Of a stretch of DNA of 64,000 nt, positions 1 to 9,758 are shown piece by piece. The stretch spans positions 124,001 through 188,000 of the forward strand of contig NTMA01000014.1 in NCBI GenBank assembly GCA_002917075.1, given 5' to 3'. The DNA comes from Hawksworthiomyces lignivorus (lineage: Eukaryota; Ascomycota; Sordariomycetes; Ophiostomatales; Ophiostomataceae). Every line of letters begins with the position of its first letter. Position 1 is the stretch's first letter. The translations under genes and the position numbers were made by a program. The notes under the pieces were generated by a model that was not told the origin of the DNA, made no database searches, and was given only the letters and a program-made list of their open reading frames with translations.

Positions 1-724
1 TCCGCCGAGATGCTCCGACTACCTGCACCGTAAATTCTACATCAGTCTTCTGCAATTACGAAGAGGCTAGTGAGTCGGGGGTAAAATCAGCGTGAACTAG
101 TCGGTCCACCCATCTCATAAACGTTTACCCGGTTAGCTCCACCACCGGTTGAGGCGGGAGGCATCCAAGATAACTGTGATCGTCGATTTACACATTGGAA
201 AGATAAAATAAATCTGCGTTTGAGTGTTATACATACTCATACGACAGTTTTTCACGTGTCGGTTACCAACGGCCACCGTCGGACTCGTTACGTTCCAGAC
301 GTTGGCCCATGAGATGGTTAGATTCAAGGATAGCCAACAGTTCTAAACGGGAAGCTCAATACATTGACCAAGAATTGTAAGATTGCCAATGGGGATATTT
401 ACCAGTACTTCCTAGATACTTTGCCTGTCTTATGTAGCATGGAGCGACTTCAACTTGCTCTACTGGAGCCTGTCTGTCATCCTTTAAAGTCCAATAGACT
501 CGCTATGATGTAGCACGCTATTCTCTCTTATCTGTGATATTGTTTAATATGTTCCGTTACGCATGTCACTTGCCTTTTATCTTTAATTTTGATATCATTC
601 TTCCATGAGGATCTGAGCCCCTTTTATTTTGTGTTGCTCATCCCTAGTATTATTTCCACATCTCCTATTTTCCTGTACCACCATCTACTTCATTTTTCTC
701 TCTTTATACTTTCTTGTTCCAGTC
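1..724. other. Intergenic/5' flank, no gene seen
   Basis: No convincing coding frame on either strand. The last 100 bases before the ATG at 725 are pyrimidine-rich, as in many fungal promoters and leaders, and end in CCAGTC directly before the start codon. The remaining qa/qut cluster genes would be expected to the left of this edge. Confidence 0.6.
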
Positions 725-1897
725 ATGGCCACTAAGCTTGCCATCAGCTCCATGTCCCTCGGCCGCTGCTTCGCAGGACACTCACTTGCCAAGCGGCTTG
801 ATGCCGCCCAGAAGTACGGTTATCGGGGAGTCGAGATCTTCTATGAGGACCTCGCTGATGTCGCCCGTCAGCATGCTGCCCAATATGGGCGTCCTGTTGC
901 CCCTAACACGGCGGACGCTGACTTGATGGCCGAGGACCTGCGCGCCGCGGCGCACTCGATCCGCGTACAGTGTTGTGTCCACGGCCTCTCAATTGTCAAC
1001 CTGCAGCCCTTTATGAACTACGAGGGACTGCGTGACCGAGCTGCACACGCCCGCTGCATTGTCCAGTGGCGCCTGTGGCTGGAGCTGGCGCGGGCGCTGG
1101 GAACATCGCTGATCCTGGTGCCGTCCACGTTCCTACCGCACAGTGAGGTGACCGGCGATCTAGACGTGCTGGCGGCCGATCTCGCTGAGATGGCCGACTT
1201 AGCCGCGGAGGTAACTGCGGTTGAGGGCACAACGGCAGTAGAAGCATCAGCCAGTGTCCCTTCTCCTATACGCGTCTGCTACGAGGGCCTCTGCTGGGGC
1301 ACGCATGTCAACACTTGGGAGGCCAGCTGGGAGGTCGTGCGCCGCGCCGACCGGCCCAACCTCGGCATCTGCCTCGACACCTTCAACATCGCTGGCCGCC
1401 TCTACGCCGACCCGGCGGCGGCATCCAGCACCACGCCCAATGCGAACAGCGCCGTTGCGGCATCGCTGTCGCGACTAGTGTCAGAGTTGCCCCTGAGCAA
1501 GGTATTCTTCGTGCAAATCGCCGACGCTGAGAGGCTGGCGCAGCCCCTGAGGCCCGGCCACCCCCTGTACGACGCCAACCAACCTGCTCGCATGAGCTGG
1601 TCGCGCAACTGCCGGCTGTTCTATGGCGAGCGTGGTGCATATCTGCCTACAAAGGCCATTATGCAAGCGATCTTGCACGGCCTTGGCTACAGTGGCTGGG
1701 TGAGCTTCGAGCTGTTCAACCGGCACATTACTGAGACAGACCCGGCGATACCGGAAGAGATGGCACAGCGGGGAGCACTGTCATGGCGGAAGTTGGCAGT
1801 CGACCTAGCCGCGGATGCTCGCACCGGTGCAGCGTCGAAATCAACAGCCAGGCCGTCAGCTACAGATGACCTAACCAAGATTGTATCGTCTCTTTAA
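725..1897 (+). CDS. qutC: 3-dehydroshikimate dehydratase (QutC/QA-4 type)
   Basis: Single-exon gene of 390 aa that should convert 3-dehydroshikimate to protocatechuate, the committing step of quinate/shikimate breakdown in the cytosol. The N-terminus (KLAISSMSLGRCFAGHSL, then YGYRGVEIFYEDL) and the later GYSGWVSFELFNR stretch are typical of the metal-dependent xylose-isomerase-like TIM-barrel fold of fungal dehydroshikimate dehydratases. An upstream in-frame Met exists at 629, but the residues it adds are hydrophobic and unlike the family, so I start at 725, where the context CAGTCATGG is good. There is a Ser/Thr/Ala-rich insertion around residues 230-245 and a low-complexity C-terminal tail, making it slightly longer than usual. 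It is convergent with the dehydroquinase gene, as in the Neurospora qa cluster. Confidence 0.9.
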   Translation: MATKLAISSMSLGRCFAGHSLAKRLDAAQKYGYRGVEIFYEDLADVARQHAAQYGRPVAPNTADADLMAEDLRAAAHSIRVQCCVHGLSIVNLQPFMNYEGLRDRAAHARCIVQWRLWLELARALGTSLILVPSTFLPHSEVTGDLDVLAADLAEMADLAAEVTAVEGTTAVEASASVPSPIRVCYEGLCWGTHVNTWEASWEVVRRADRPNLGICLDTFNIAGRLYADPAAASSTTPNANSAVAASLSRLVSELPLSKVFFVQIADAERLAQPLRPGHPLYDANQPARMSWSRNCRLFYGERGAYLPTKAIMQAILHGLGYSGWVSFELFNRHITETDPAIPEEMAQRGALSWRKLAVDLAADARTGAASKSTARPSATDDLTKIVSSL

Positions 1898-2099
1898 ATA
1901 GCATTGTTTCTTGTAAATAGTTTAGAGTCACCCAAACTGGATTGTCGTTTCCTTTATTCACTACTTTGTATTTTCACTAGCAGGATTCCAAAAACATAAT
2001 TTCTACACCGTAGGTATTCACATAGTCATAATTTCAGGTATTTTGATTCATTTCCAAGTAGTGAATGCCCCCTAGTCAGACAGTTCAAACTATTTATCT

Positions 2100-2636
2100 T
2101 CACTTTGTCAGCTGAAGGTGCTTACCAGCAAACTCCAGTGCTGCCATATAGCCATACACGCCAAGGCCAGCAATGACGGCGACTGCCTTGTCGCTGAAGT
2201 AGCTATGGCGGCGCCAGCTTTCACGGGTGTGCACGTTGCTGATATGCACCTCGACGAAGGGGACATGCACTCCCAGTAGAGCATCGCGGATAGCAACGCT
2301 AGTGTGGGTGAAGGCAGCGGGATTGATGATGATGGCATCGACGCGGTAAGAGGAAGTGCCACTTGCCACGCTGTCCGAGGCACCACCAGCGCTCACACAG
2401 CCGCTCGAGACTGGTGGATTTACCAAGTGCCCAAAACTGCCGGCTTGATGTATGCGGTCGACAATTGCGCCTTCGTGGTTGCTTTGAAAAACCTCCAACT
2501 CTACTCCGAGCGTAGCAGCCTTTTCCTGCGCTTCAGAGAGCAGGTCGGCCAACGTTGTTGATCCATAAATTTCTGGCTCGCGTGTGCCAAGTAGATTGAG
2601 ATTAGGACCGTTTATGAGCAGGATACGACGAGACAT
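2100..2636 (-). CDS. qutE: Catabolic 3-dehydroquinate dehydratase, type II (QutE/QA-2)
   Basis: Type II dehydroquinase of 178 aa, dehydrating 3-dehydroquinate to 3-dehydroshikimate for quinate catabolism. The start at 2636 gives the family N-terminus [20 protein letters not shown]. Expected active-site residues are present: Arg19, Tyr24, the His in NPAAFTHTS (about residue 111), and the HISNVHTRE stretch. It is longer than the usual ~150 aa because about 28 Gly/Ser-rich residues are inserted between RIHQA and VDAIII (about 66-98). The insert is in frame and no GT-AG intron fits it, so I read it as protein. The longer frame from 2708 adds residues absent from the family. It is divergent from the qutG-like gene, sharing a ~460-bp promoter. 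Confidence 0.93.
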   Translation of the reverse strand: MSRRILLINGPNLNLLGTREPEIYGSTTLADLLSEAQEKAATLGVELEVFQSNHEGAIVDRIHQAGSFGHLVNPPVSSGCVSAGGASDSVASGTSSYRVDAIIINPAAFTHTSVAIRDALLGVHVPFVEVHISNVHTRESWRRHSYFSDKAVAVIAGLGVYGYMAALEFAGKHLQLTK

Positions 2637-3099
2637 ATTGGCGAAGAGAAGGGAATAATAAAGACGGTGCGACAATACTGCCACGCACCTGTTGAAATGC
2701 GCGACCACCTTCCCGTAACTGTCCTGTTATATTATCATCACGGTTTCCTTTTCTGACTTATTCTCTTGCTATCTACACAGCCCCGCGCGGAAAAGTTCTT
2801 TTCCGAGCGTATGCGCAAGATTGGAGGATATGCCGGGCAGATGCGCCGGCCCCATTAGCGGGCGATATTCTCCACAGGACAGCTATTTTGCTAGACAGTA
2901 CATGTAAACAGACATCTCGGCGTATGCACTACAGCATCAATTCCGCTATGCCTTAGAGCGGAATTGGTACGGTTATTGGCGGTTTATTACCAAATTAGGT
3001 TTGTATATTCCAGCGCAAGTAGCCCCTAAACGGATAATTGAGAAACATGTTTACGGTATCTAACTAAATATTCTGTCTCAATTGCCTCTACTATCCGGC
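2637..3099. promoter_or_regulatory. Divergent qutE/qutG promoter with a CCG-N13-CGG palindrome
   Basis: The intergenic region separates the two divergent quinate genes. It contains a perfect 10-bp inverted repeat, left arm 2938-2947 (CAATTCCGCT) and right arm 2957-2966 (AGCGGAATTG), with a 9-bp spacer. The arms carry CCG and CGG triplets 13 bases apart, the half-sites used by Zn2Cys6 regulators. The QA-1F/QUTA consensus as I remember it (GGRTAA...TTATCC) is not present in full; only a half-site GGATAA at 3035 is seen. Function is inferred from position and symmetry. Confidence 0.4.
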
Positions 3100-4434
3100 A
3101 TGGTTGACCTCACAGACGATGAGCTTGGTGGTATTTACGCCTTTGCTGTGCAGCTAGCCAAGGATGCTGGCCGCATCTTAGTCGATGTTGCGCATGCCCG
3201 CATGGGCGACGCAGGCAAACCGATACTGCAGACCGAGGACAAGGAGAGCTCTGTCGACATTGTGACAAAAGTGGACAACGGTATACTTTTGGAAGTGAAA
3301 GCGGAATATGTGGGTAGTGGTGAGGGACAAGAAGACTGACAAAACGTGTAGATGTGGAGGCGTTCATCAGGAAGGCCATCCAGACCAAGTATCCTAGCCA
3401 TAAGTACGAACTCTCGCTCCCCGTGAGATGTATTGTTATTTGAGACAAATTGGAACCGTATTGCAATTCTATTGCTTACAACCTTCTATTGTACCTTCAT
3501 CTCAGGTTTCTTGGAGAAGAATTGTACTCCAAGGGCGAGTCGCGCCACTACCTGGTCGACGACGCTCCCACCTGGATCGTCGACCCGCTTGATGGCACCG
3601 TCAACTACACACACCTCTTTCCGATGTTTTGCCTGAGCCTGGGTTTCGCTGTCGATGGCTGGCCCATAGTTGGCGTTGTCTACGCTCCGCACCTGCACCA
3701 ACTCTTCAGCGCCTGCCGCGGCCGCGGCGCCTGGCTCAACGAGACCACTCCGCTGCCGTTGATACGTAATCCGGTTCCATCGCTGCCCGTGAGCGCCCCT
3801 GCCGGTTGCCTCTTCAGCTGCGAGTGGGGTAAAGACCGCCGCGATACCCCCGACGGCAACCTGGCTCACAAGGTTGAGAGCTTCGTCAGCATGGCCACCG
3901 AGCTGGGCGGTCGCAGTGGGCGTGGAGGCATGGTGCACGGCATACGTAGCCTGGGCAGCGCGGCGCTAGACCTCGCATTCACTGCGGCCGGGTCTTTCGA
4001 CATTTGGTGGGAAGGTGGATGCTGGGAGTGGTGAGTAGGAGAGCGACCGTTTCCCGTTTCCTCGATCCCAGTCTCTATCTGTTCCCTGCGCGATGCGCAG
4101 CTAACAGGTTTCAGGGATGTCGCTGCCGGCTTTGTCATTCTGCAAGAAGCTGGTGGTCTCATCACGACGGCTAACCCTCCCTCCGACTCGTCTACGGCAC
4201 CAATTCGACTACCTCACCTAGGGGGTCGCTTGTACTTGGCCATTCGGTGAGAATCAGCGTTTGTTTTCCATTATGTCACAAAGTACATCTTAGTGTTAAC
4301 AGACATTCAGTCCTGCCGGTGCAGCCAATGGGGAGACAGGTCGCCAGGCCCAGGAGCGCGTTGTACGGGAGGTATGGCGACGCGTTGATGAGCTGGATTA
4401 CACACGGCCGAATATATCCCTCAATGAAAAATAA
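3100..4434 (+). CDS. qutG: Inositol monophosphatase-family protein QutG/QA-X
   Basis: Five exons: 3100-3280, 3352-3403, 3506-4030, 4115-4246 and 4311-4434, with GT-AG introns and all phases closing to give 337 aa. The three IMPase metal-binding motifs are present: GEELYSKGE, VDPLDGTVNY (DPxDGT) and WDVAAGFVI (WDxAAG). The C-terminus ETGRQAQERVV...VDELDYTRP is, as I recall, characteristic of the quinate-cluster member rather than a housekeeping inositol phosphatase. Its biochemical role in quinate metabolism is not established in known clusters. The pocket residues imply a Mg2+-dependent phosphatase. It is divergent from the dehydroquinase and so probably co-regulated with it. Confidence 0.9.
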
Positions 4435-4747
4435 GATAAAAGTTGGCGAGCCAGGCACATAAATAGTTTTAGATCATAAATACCAAAAAAGGAAACCCTA
4501 AAGTTTAACTAGTGAGACCTTCGCAATACATAGTTGTATTTAAAGTACAAAAAATAAGAAATTTCCGAGCAGAACTAGGTCATAATGTGTTGAACAGGAA
4601 AAGCTTGCTTTGACAACCACAAACGATGTTATTAACCCATAACTGTATAAGATATCTATATGTCGCAAGATTCTGTATTCCTGCATCTATTATTAACTAC
4701 CAAGCTCAGAGTGATAGGAAAAAAGATCATCCCAAAATGCCTGCACC
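4435..4747. other. Convergent 3' intergenic region, no gene
   Basis: AT-rich spacer between the 3' ends of the qutG-like gene (+) and the HET-domain gene (-). No coding frame, RNA gene or repeat is seen. Confidence 0.6.
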
Positions 4748-5944
4748 CTAAGAAGCTTGGCCCACCACGCTGCTCTGCGCCTTCTCCTCAGCGAGATCCT
4801 GTCGCAGCCGCGCCACGGCGAAGTCGTAGAAGCGCTCGTACGCCGCTTCGTTTGATAAGCTATAGTCTACAGGGAAGCCCTCCGTCTCAGCGGGTGCGAC
4901 GAGGCTCATAGTGCCATAGAAGAGGTCGGCGTAGGCGGTGACATGCTTCGCCCGGATGGAGTGCACGACGTCTAGAAACGACGGGATCGCCAACGGCGCA
5001 GGGCCGCCGCTGTGGTCCCGCTCCTCGGCAGCGATGTTCTTCTCGAGCACGTCGCGCAGCGGCTGCAGCAGGTCCCCGCTGCCCAGGTGCTCGGAGCGGT
5101 ACCAGGGCAGAGACAGCTCGACCAGCTTCAGCCGCGCGAGGAACAGCTGCATCGGGCGCCCCGTAGACCACGCCAGGGTCCGGCTGCCCACGCGCAGTGC
5201 GATCCGCTGCGCGGCCGCGCCCTCCTGGACGACCCACACGCGCCCAAAGTAGGGCCGCCCGAGCACGTCGCGCAGCGCGGCAGCCGCTACGTGGGCAGGA
5301 ACGCGGTTCCAAGGCGCGCTTGCAGCGGCCAGCCGACCCGCGCCGTTGTTTACGCCGTCTTCATCTACCTCGCCGTGCTCGCCGAATCCATCTGGTCCAC
5401 CGCCGTCGGCGAGGTAGGCTAAGATATCCATGCCGAGCTGAGACAGCGGCGTTGGGTCGCCCAGCCAGACCAGAACTGTTTCGCAGCGGCGGTAGATGCT
5501 GTGCATCAGAGCGATCTGCTGCGCCTTTTCTTGATTATCGGTCTGGTTGATGCAGAGGGCATCGATCCAGAGCCAGCGGCTGCCAGAGCCTTCCTCTCTC
5601 TCTTCATTCTCCCCTTGCTGCTGCCTTTGCTTCTCCTTCTTTTTGTTCTTCTTCGACTGTGGAAGGCGCAACTGGCACAGAGCCGCTGCGAGGTTGGTGG
5701 TGAGAGGCAAACGCTGTTCATCCTCTAATACAATCGTCTGGGCACTCTTTGGAGGACCCCATACGTATGAAAGTGCTTCGTATTCGAGATGATCAGCGAG
5801 AGACACGTGATGGAGCGTCCCGCGGAGTGGCTCAGCGCCTGACCCGGGATACAGCTCGAGGAGGCGGATGTGCCCGTCATCGAGCGGCTGGTATCTGTAT
5901 GGATTTGCGATGCCCTTCAGATTTGCATGCGCACATATGCGCAC
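4748..5944 (-). CDS. HET-domain (heterokaryon incompatibility) protein, short form
   Basis: Single exon, 398 aa. HET motifs occur in order: EYEALSYVWGPP (about 54-65), RWLWIDALCINQTDNQEK (about 123-140), TVLVWLGD (about 156-163) and RPYFGRVWVVQE (about 230). HET domains trigger non-self-recognition cell death when an incompatible partner is met. The two core motifs are separated by a Lys/Gln/Glu-rich insert (about 97-121), probably disordered. HET proteins are often more than 600 aa; this one ends shortly after the region where the DxxY..L motif is expected (AYADLFYGTMSL), with no WD, ankyrin or NACHT partner. It may be a compact member or have lost its C-terminus. No neighbour looks like a cognate partner. 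Confidence 0.85.
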   Translation of the reverse strand: MRICAHANLKGIANPYRYQPLDDGHIRLLELYPGSGAEPLRGTLHHVSLADHLEYEALSYVWGPPKSAQTIVLEDEQRLPLTTNLAAALCQLRLPQSKKNKKKEKQRQQQGENEEREEGSGSRWLWIDALCINQTDNQEKAQQIALMHSIYRRCETVLVWLGDPTPLSQLGMDILAYLADGGGPDGFGEHGEVDEDGVNNGAGRLAAASAPWNRVPAHVAAAALRDVLGRPYFGRVWVVQEGAAAQRIALRVGSRTLAWSTGRPMQLFLARLKLVELSLPWYRSEHLGSGDLLQPLRDVLEKNIAAEERDHSGGPAPLAIPSFLDVVHSIRAKHVTAYADLFYGTMSLVAPAETEGFPVDYSLSNEAAYERFYDFAVARLRQDLAEEKAQSSVVGQAS

Positions 5945-6809
5945 ATCACTGGTCAGCTGGAGTTAGATTTCCAGCGAAGGGTCACTTTCTTCTTCAGGCC
6001 AGCAGATCATCTTTCACCGCATGTAATGGCTGCTTCTGCCTATTGATCTTACATGAAACATAGACGTTCTTGGGAGGACAGTATCCTTCGACCGTCGCAA
6101 CCAGAATCCCGCCGACACCCGGTAGCCAGACACATGAAACGGGAGGGTAAATGAATGCGTATTGCCAGTCATGGTGAATTCTGTGTCATTTCATCCAGTC
6201 CACATGTCAAAATGAAGAGACTTATTCGAGTCTACAGTTTCGTGGTGGGTCGCAACATATATAATTTTGTTCGGCCATCACTGTAAGTTTGTAGTTGCAA
6301 TAATAACACAGAAGACAAGCTTCTTGGGGCTCACGTAAGACGGTGACGTTTCCACTTGGGTTCCAAAAATCTACCCGTGTCCGGCGGACAGATTGGAGCA
6401 CCTATCTTGGAAGAAGAATTAGAGGTACAAAAATAGAACAACCATAGAGAAGGCTTGCTGGAAACGGTATGCCTATTTTTGCAGCCTCGGCGGTGGGTTC
6501 CTTGTCGCTGGGCTCTAATTAAGGTGGTTGCACGTTGAGGACTAATAAACTTGATTAATGCATGTTGCCTTTAGGATATGGCCATCTGCCCAATAAAATT
6601 TAACAGTACCTATGCAAACGTCGATCTTTTGTCCTATGGCAAAGTAGGAAACCTCTACGCTGTCGTGATATTTCTTTTGTTTTCAATTTTTATTGTTTTT
6701 GCTCAAAAATAAACGACAATTAAACACTAATTTTCAAAAGGAAAAAAAGATCAAAAAAATTAAGCTACATAATCAATATAGAATTTAGGTAAAAATGCAA
6801 AAAAGAATC
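5945..6809. other. Intergenic, no gene seen
   Basis: Between the HET-domain gene start and the tRNA. No long frame with fungal coding character. AT-rich from about 6,600 onward. A TATA-like stretch (atatataat) lies near 6,258 but cannot be tied to a gene. Confidence 0.5.
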
Positions 6810-6880
6810 TCTCCCGCCGGGAATTGAACCCGGGTCTACAGCGTGACAAGCTGTCATACTGACCACTATACTACGGAAGA
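6810..6880 (-). tRNA. tRNA-Asp (GTC)
   Basis: A 71-nt cloverleaf on the minus strand: 7-bp acceptor stem (TCTTCCG with CGGGAGA, one T-G pair), a D arm containing box A-like TAGTATAGTGG, an anticodon stem ACAGC/GCTGT around loop TTGTCAC (anticodon GTC), and a T arm CCGGG-TTCAATT-CCCGG. No intron. A T6 run on the transcribed strand directly after the gene fits a Pol III terminator. Confidence 0.96.
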
Positions 6881-7696
6881 TGTTTGGTGGTGAGCCACCA
6901 TTGTAGTTTGGGACTGTTGGAAAAATTCCCCGTCAGTACAGTACATATACAAGATGCATATAGGTATAAAACATATCAGGCTCTTGAAGTTTCTGTATGG
7001 AAAATAGCAGCTAGAAGAGACCGAACTATACAGGAACAATGATTCTTACCTCTGTTACACAGTTTTTGTTTTGCTTTTGAAAAAAGAGGAAAAAAAGAGA
7101 AAATTTCTTAAACCAAGCAGCTACCATGATGACTAGTTGTTGACCACCCATTTGGGCTTTGCCTCTCTTTGTCCTCTCGTGCTTGTTTTGAACAATTTCG
7201 ACGAATTTCTTCTCTTCGAAAATTATCTTCAGTGGATAGCCGGTTTTCCACGTTCCTCTTATGAAGACCGTGAATGATTCTCTCTTCTGGGCCATTAACA
7301 AAAATCTACTTTACATGTGTTGTATGCTTTATAAGAATATTCATCAACGTACAACTAGCCGTTCTCGTACAGATATGATCAAAGATTTGTTAAAGAATTT
7401 ATGAGCTTCATTTTTCTCATACTTTTCATCTTGATCGCAGCAAAGGCAATACTGCCGAGATCTTAAGTCTTCTGTAAAGAAAAATATGATTGGCTAGATT
7501 TGTGGGTCTTTTCTGGCACGAAATAACGCTCCTTTACATATCAGCGGAAGATTTTACGCCTCTGGAAGGAAATGATGGCCTGTAATTCGCTGAAGCTAAC
7601 CGGCCAAGCTTTCTTCACCAAATATCAGGCGAAACAAAACAGCACCACACAATGAGGACCGCCCAAGTCCAAGCAACGACGCACATCTGACAGCCC
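6881..7696. other. Intergenic, no gene seen
   Basis: AT-rich spacer upstream of the DUF155 gene. A 91-codon minus-strand frame (7026-7301) has no family resemblance and a composition like translated AT-rich DNA, so I do not call it. Confidence 0.5.
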
Positions 7697-9472
7697 ATGA
7701 AAACAATTATGCTTTTGCCACCAACCGCATTCTCGCCATCCCAGCTTGGCCGAGCCGTGGCAGCTGCTGCGCCCGCGGTCCCGCCGCAGCCGCTGTGTGG
7801 GTTCGCGCTGTCTGCGTCATGGATGAGGACGCCTTCCGCTCGCCCGCTTCTGCCGTGCTGCTGCGCGCATGCGCGCTCATTGAGCAGCACCTGCCGGACT
7901 GGCCTCTCCTACCGGGGCTACTCGCAGCAGCGGCCAGTGATTGGCGGTAGCGCTGGTGCTGCTATGGCTCCAACTGCTTTGTTGCTTGCCGGCGGCGCCG
8001 GGACCTGCGCACCGGCCGTCCACCGCTGTGCATTCCACCGCACGACACCCGCAGGGATGCCGCGCCGGCGCAACTTCTTCACGTCTAATGTGCTGCTGAA
8101 GCCCGACGGTAGCGCGGACAACGACAAGCGCAAAGAGGCGGCTGCACCGACCGCGCCGCCCGCTGCCGCTGCCGCCGCCGTGGCTGCAAAGAGAAAGCCT
8201 CGGTCGGCGGGGGCCAAGCACTCCCTCCGCCGCGTGGCTGTCATCGCGCAGCAGCAGCCTACGGCGTCCTCTTCCTCGTCATCCGCTTCATCGTCGTTGT
8301 CGTCGGACGGCAGGCCGGCGCCTTCGTCAACCCGCGCTGCCGTGAAAGGAGATAGCGACAGCAGCTTGCTATCGGCTACTGACCAAGCGATGGCGACCGG
8401 CGGAGCTAGCACGAACAAAAAGACGCCCTCCACGCGACTGCAGAAGATACGGCGCGAGGCTCAGGACCTGGTCGAGGACGAGGTGGCGGACGCCGAAGAT
8501 GGTTGCAACGTCATCAGCGCCGTCTGCCTGGCCGAATCCTTTGACATGGAACAGGTCATGGCCCTCCTGCAGGAGCAGGGGTTCCACTTGGACCCGGACG
8601 GCAGCGGCTTCGAGTCGCACGAGGTCGTGCACGCGCGCAAGTGGTGGGACCCTACGGGGCAGGGCGAGGAGGCCCAAGGCAGCGGCGCCAGCGAGGGGCG
8701 CGACGTCGACCTGTTCGTGTTCGAGTCCGGCACGCTCGTGGGCTGGGGCCTGCCGGCGGCTGCCGTGGACGCGCTGGCTACGGGCCGCCTGGTGGCGGCG
8801 GCGGCGGACCCGTTTGTGGCGGAGCGCGAGACCGAGACGCTCGAGTTCCGGCGCGATGCGGCGCGCGAGGCCAGCGCCATGCGCGGCGACGTAGTCGTGC
8901 TGGGCACGCGCCACGAGGCGACCGAGGGCGACCGCCTCGCCACCACGCGCGCCCAGATCGCCTTCTCTTCGGGCCTCGCCCGCAGCACCAAGCTGGCCGT
9001 GCTGGAGCGCTCCTTTACCGACTACTTTGAGAGCACGCGCCGCATCCCCGAGATGCTGGCCAAGCCCGGCGGCAGCGCCGGACTCGGCCACCTCTCGCAA
9101 AAGTTCATCCTGCAGAAGACGGGCGAGCTGCTCAGCCTGCGCGCCCAGCTGAACCACTACCGCGAGCTGACAGACGCGCTGCCCGACATCTTCTGGGACG
9201 CCCGCGCCGAGCTCGGCCTCGAGGGCTACTACGAGCAGGTCGGCCGCGCGCTGGATGTCGGCGTGCGCATCAAGACGCTTAACCAGAAGATGGACTACGC
9301 CCAAGAGATCGCCACGGTGCTGCGAGAGATCTCGAGCGAGCGCCACGGCACGCGTCTAGAGTGGATCATCATCGTGCTGATTGCCGTGGAGGTCGTCTTC
9401 GAGCTGCGCCGGGTCTACCTCGAGCGCTTGGAACGGCGCGAGGGGGGCCAAAGGCATGGCAGCGAAGAATGA
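7697..9472 (+). CDS. Mitochondrial RMND1/Mrx10-like DUF155 protein
   Basis: Single exon, 591 aa. The C-terminal half (about 290-585) is the DUF155 domain: DLFVFESGTLVGWGLP, LEFRRD, the long helical part FSSGLARSTKLAVLE with LSQKFILQKTGELLSLR, then LPDIFWD, and a C-terminal hydrophobic helix LEWIIIVLIAVEVVFELRRV that should anchor the protein in a membrane. The first ~130 residues are Arg/Ala/Ser/Pro-rich with almost no acidic residues, like a mitochondrial presequence, so I place it with the mitochondrial branch (yeast Mrx10, human RMND1, linked to mitochondrial translation) rather than the Rmd1/Rmd8 branch. A low-complexity Ala/Ser linker (about 150-220) separates presequence and domain. Confidence 0.88.
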   Translation: MKTIMLLPPTAFSPSQLGRAVAAAAPAVPPQPLCGFALSASWMRTPSARPLLPCCCAHARSLSSTCRTGLSYRGYSQQRPVIGGSAGAAMAPTALLLAGGAGTCAPAVHRCAFHRTTPAGMPRRRNFFTSNVLLKPDGSADNDKRKEAAAPTAPPAAAAAAVAAKRKPRSAGAKHSLRRVAVIAQQQPTASSSSSSASSSLSSDGRPAPSSTRAAVKGDSDSSLLSATDQAMATGGASTNKKTPSTRLQKIRREAQDLVEDEVADAEDGCNVISAVCLAESFDMEQVMALLQEQGFHLDPDGSGFESHEVVHARKWWDPTGQGEEAQGSGASEGRDVDLFVFESGTLVGWGLPAAAVDALATGRLVAAAADPFVAERETETLEFRRDAAREASAMRGDVVVLGTRHEATEGDRLATTRAQIAFSSGLARSTKLAVLERSFTDYFESTRRIPEMLAKPGGSAGLGHLSQKFILQKTGELLSLRAQLNHYRELTDALPDIFWDARAELGLEGYYEQVGRALDVGVRIKTLNQKMDYAQEIATVLREISSERHGTRLEWIIIVLIAVEVVFELRRVYLERLERREGGQRHGSEE

Positions 9473-9758
9473 AAAACCACATCTTGTACAATACATAGAT
9501 ACCCAACTCGTATGAAAATTGATGAACTCGCCATTCGATAAACATTATACTTTGTTGCTTCATCACCTTGATGCAGTATTACGCAAAATGGCGCCCTCTA
9601 GGACACCGGCCTTGTGCCTCATGAGCCTGTATGAAGGCACATTGAGCAAATGTACGAAAACCGAGAGTGTGAGTATAAATTCTGCTCGAAGCTTCTAGAA
9701 AAAGTTCCGTGGAAATGGAATCTCCACTGGCGCTTGCTTTAGTTCCTTTCATGTCATG

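Noticed and set aside
629..724. N-terminal extension of the dehydroshikimate dehydratase
   Set aside because: The extra 32 residues are strongly hydrophobic CT-rich leader translation, absent from the family; the ATG at 725 fits.
7026..7301. 91-codon minus-strand frame
   Set aside because: No family features; Phe/Lys-rich composition typical of translated AT-rich spacer.
8369..9346. 325-codon minus-strand frame inside the DUF155 gene
   Set aside because: Shadow of the GC-rich plus-strand gene; Ala/Arg/Gly/His-rich translation without motifs.
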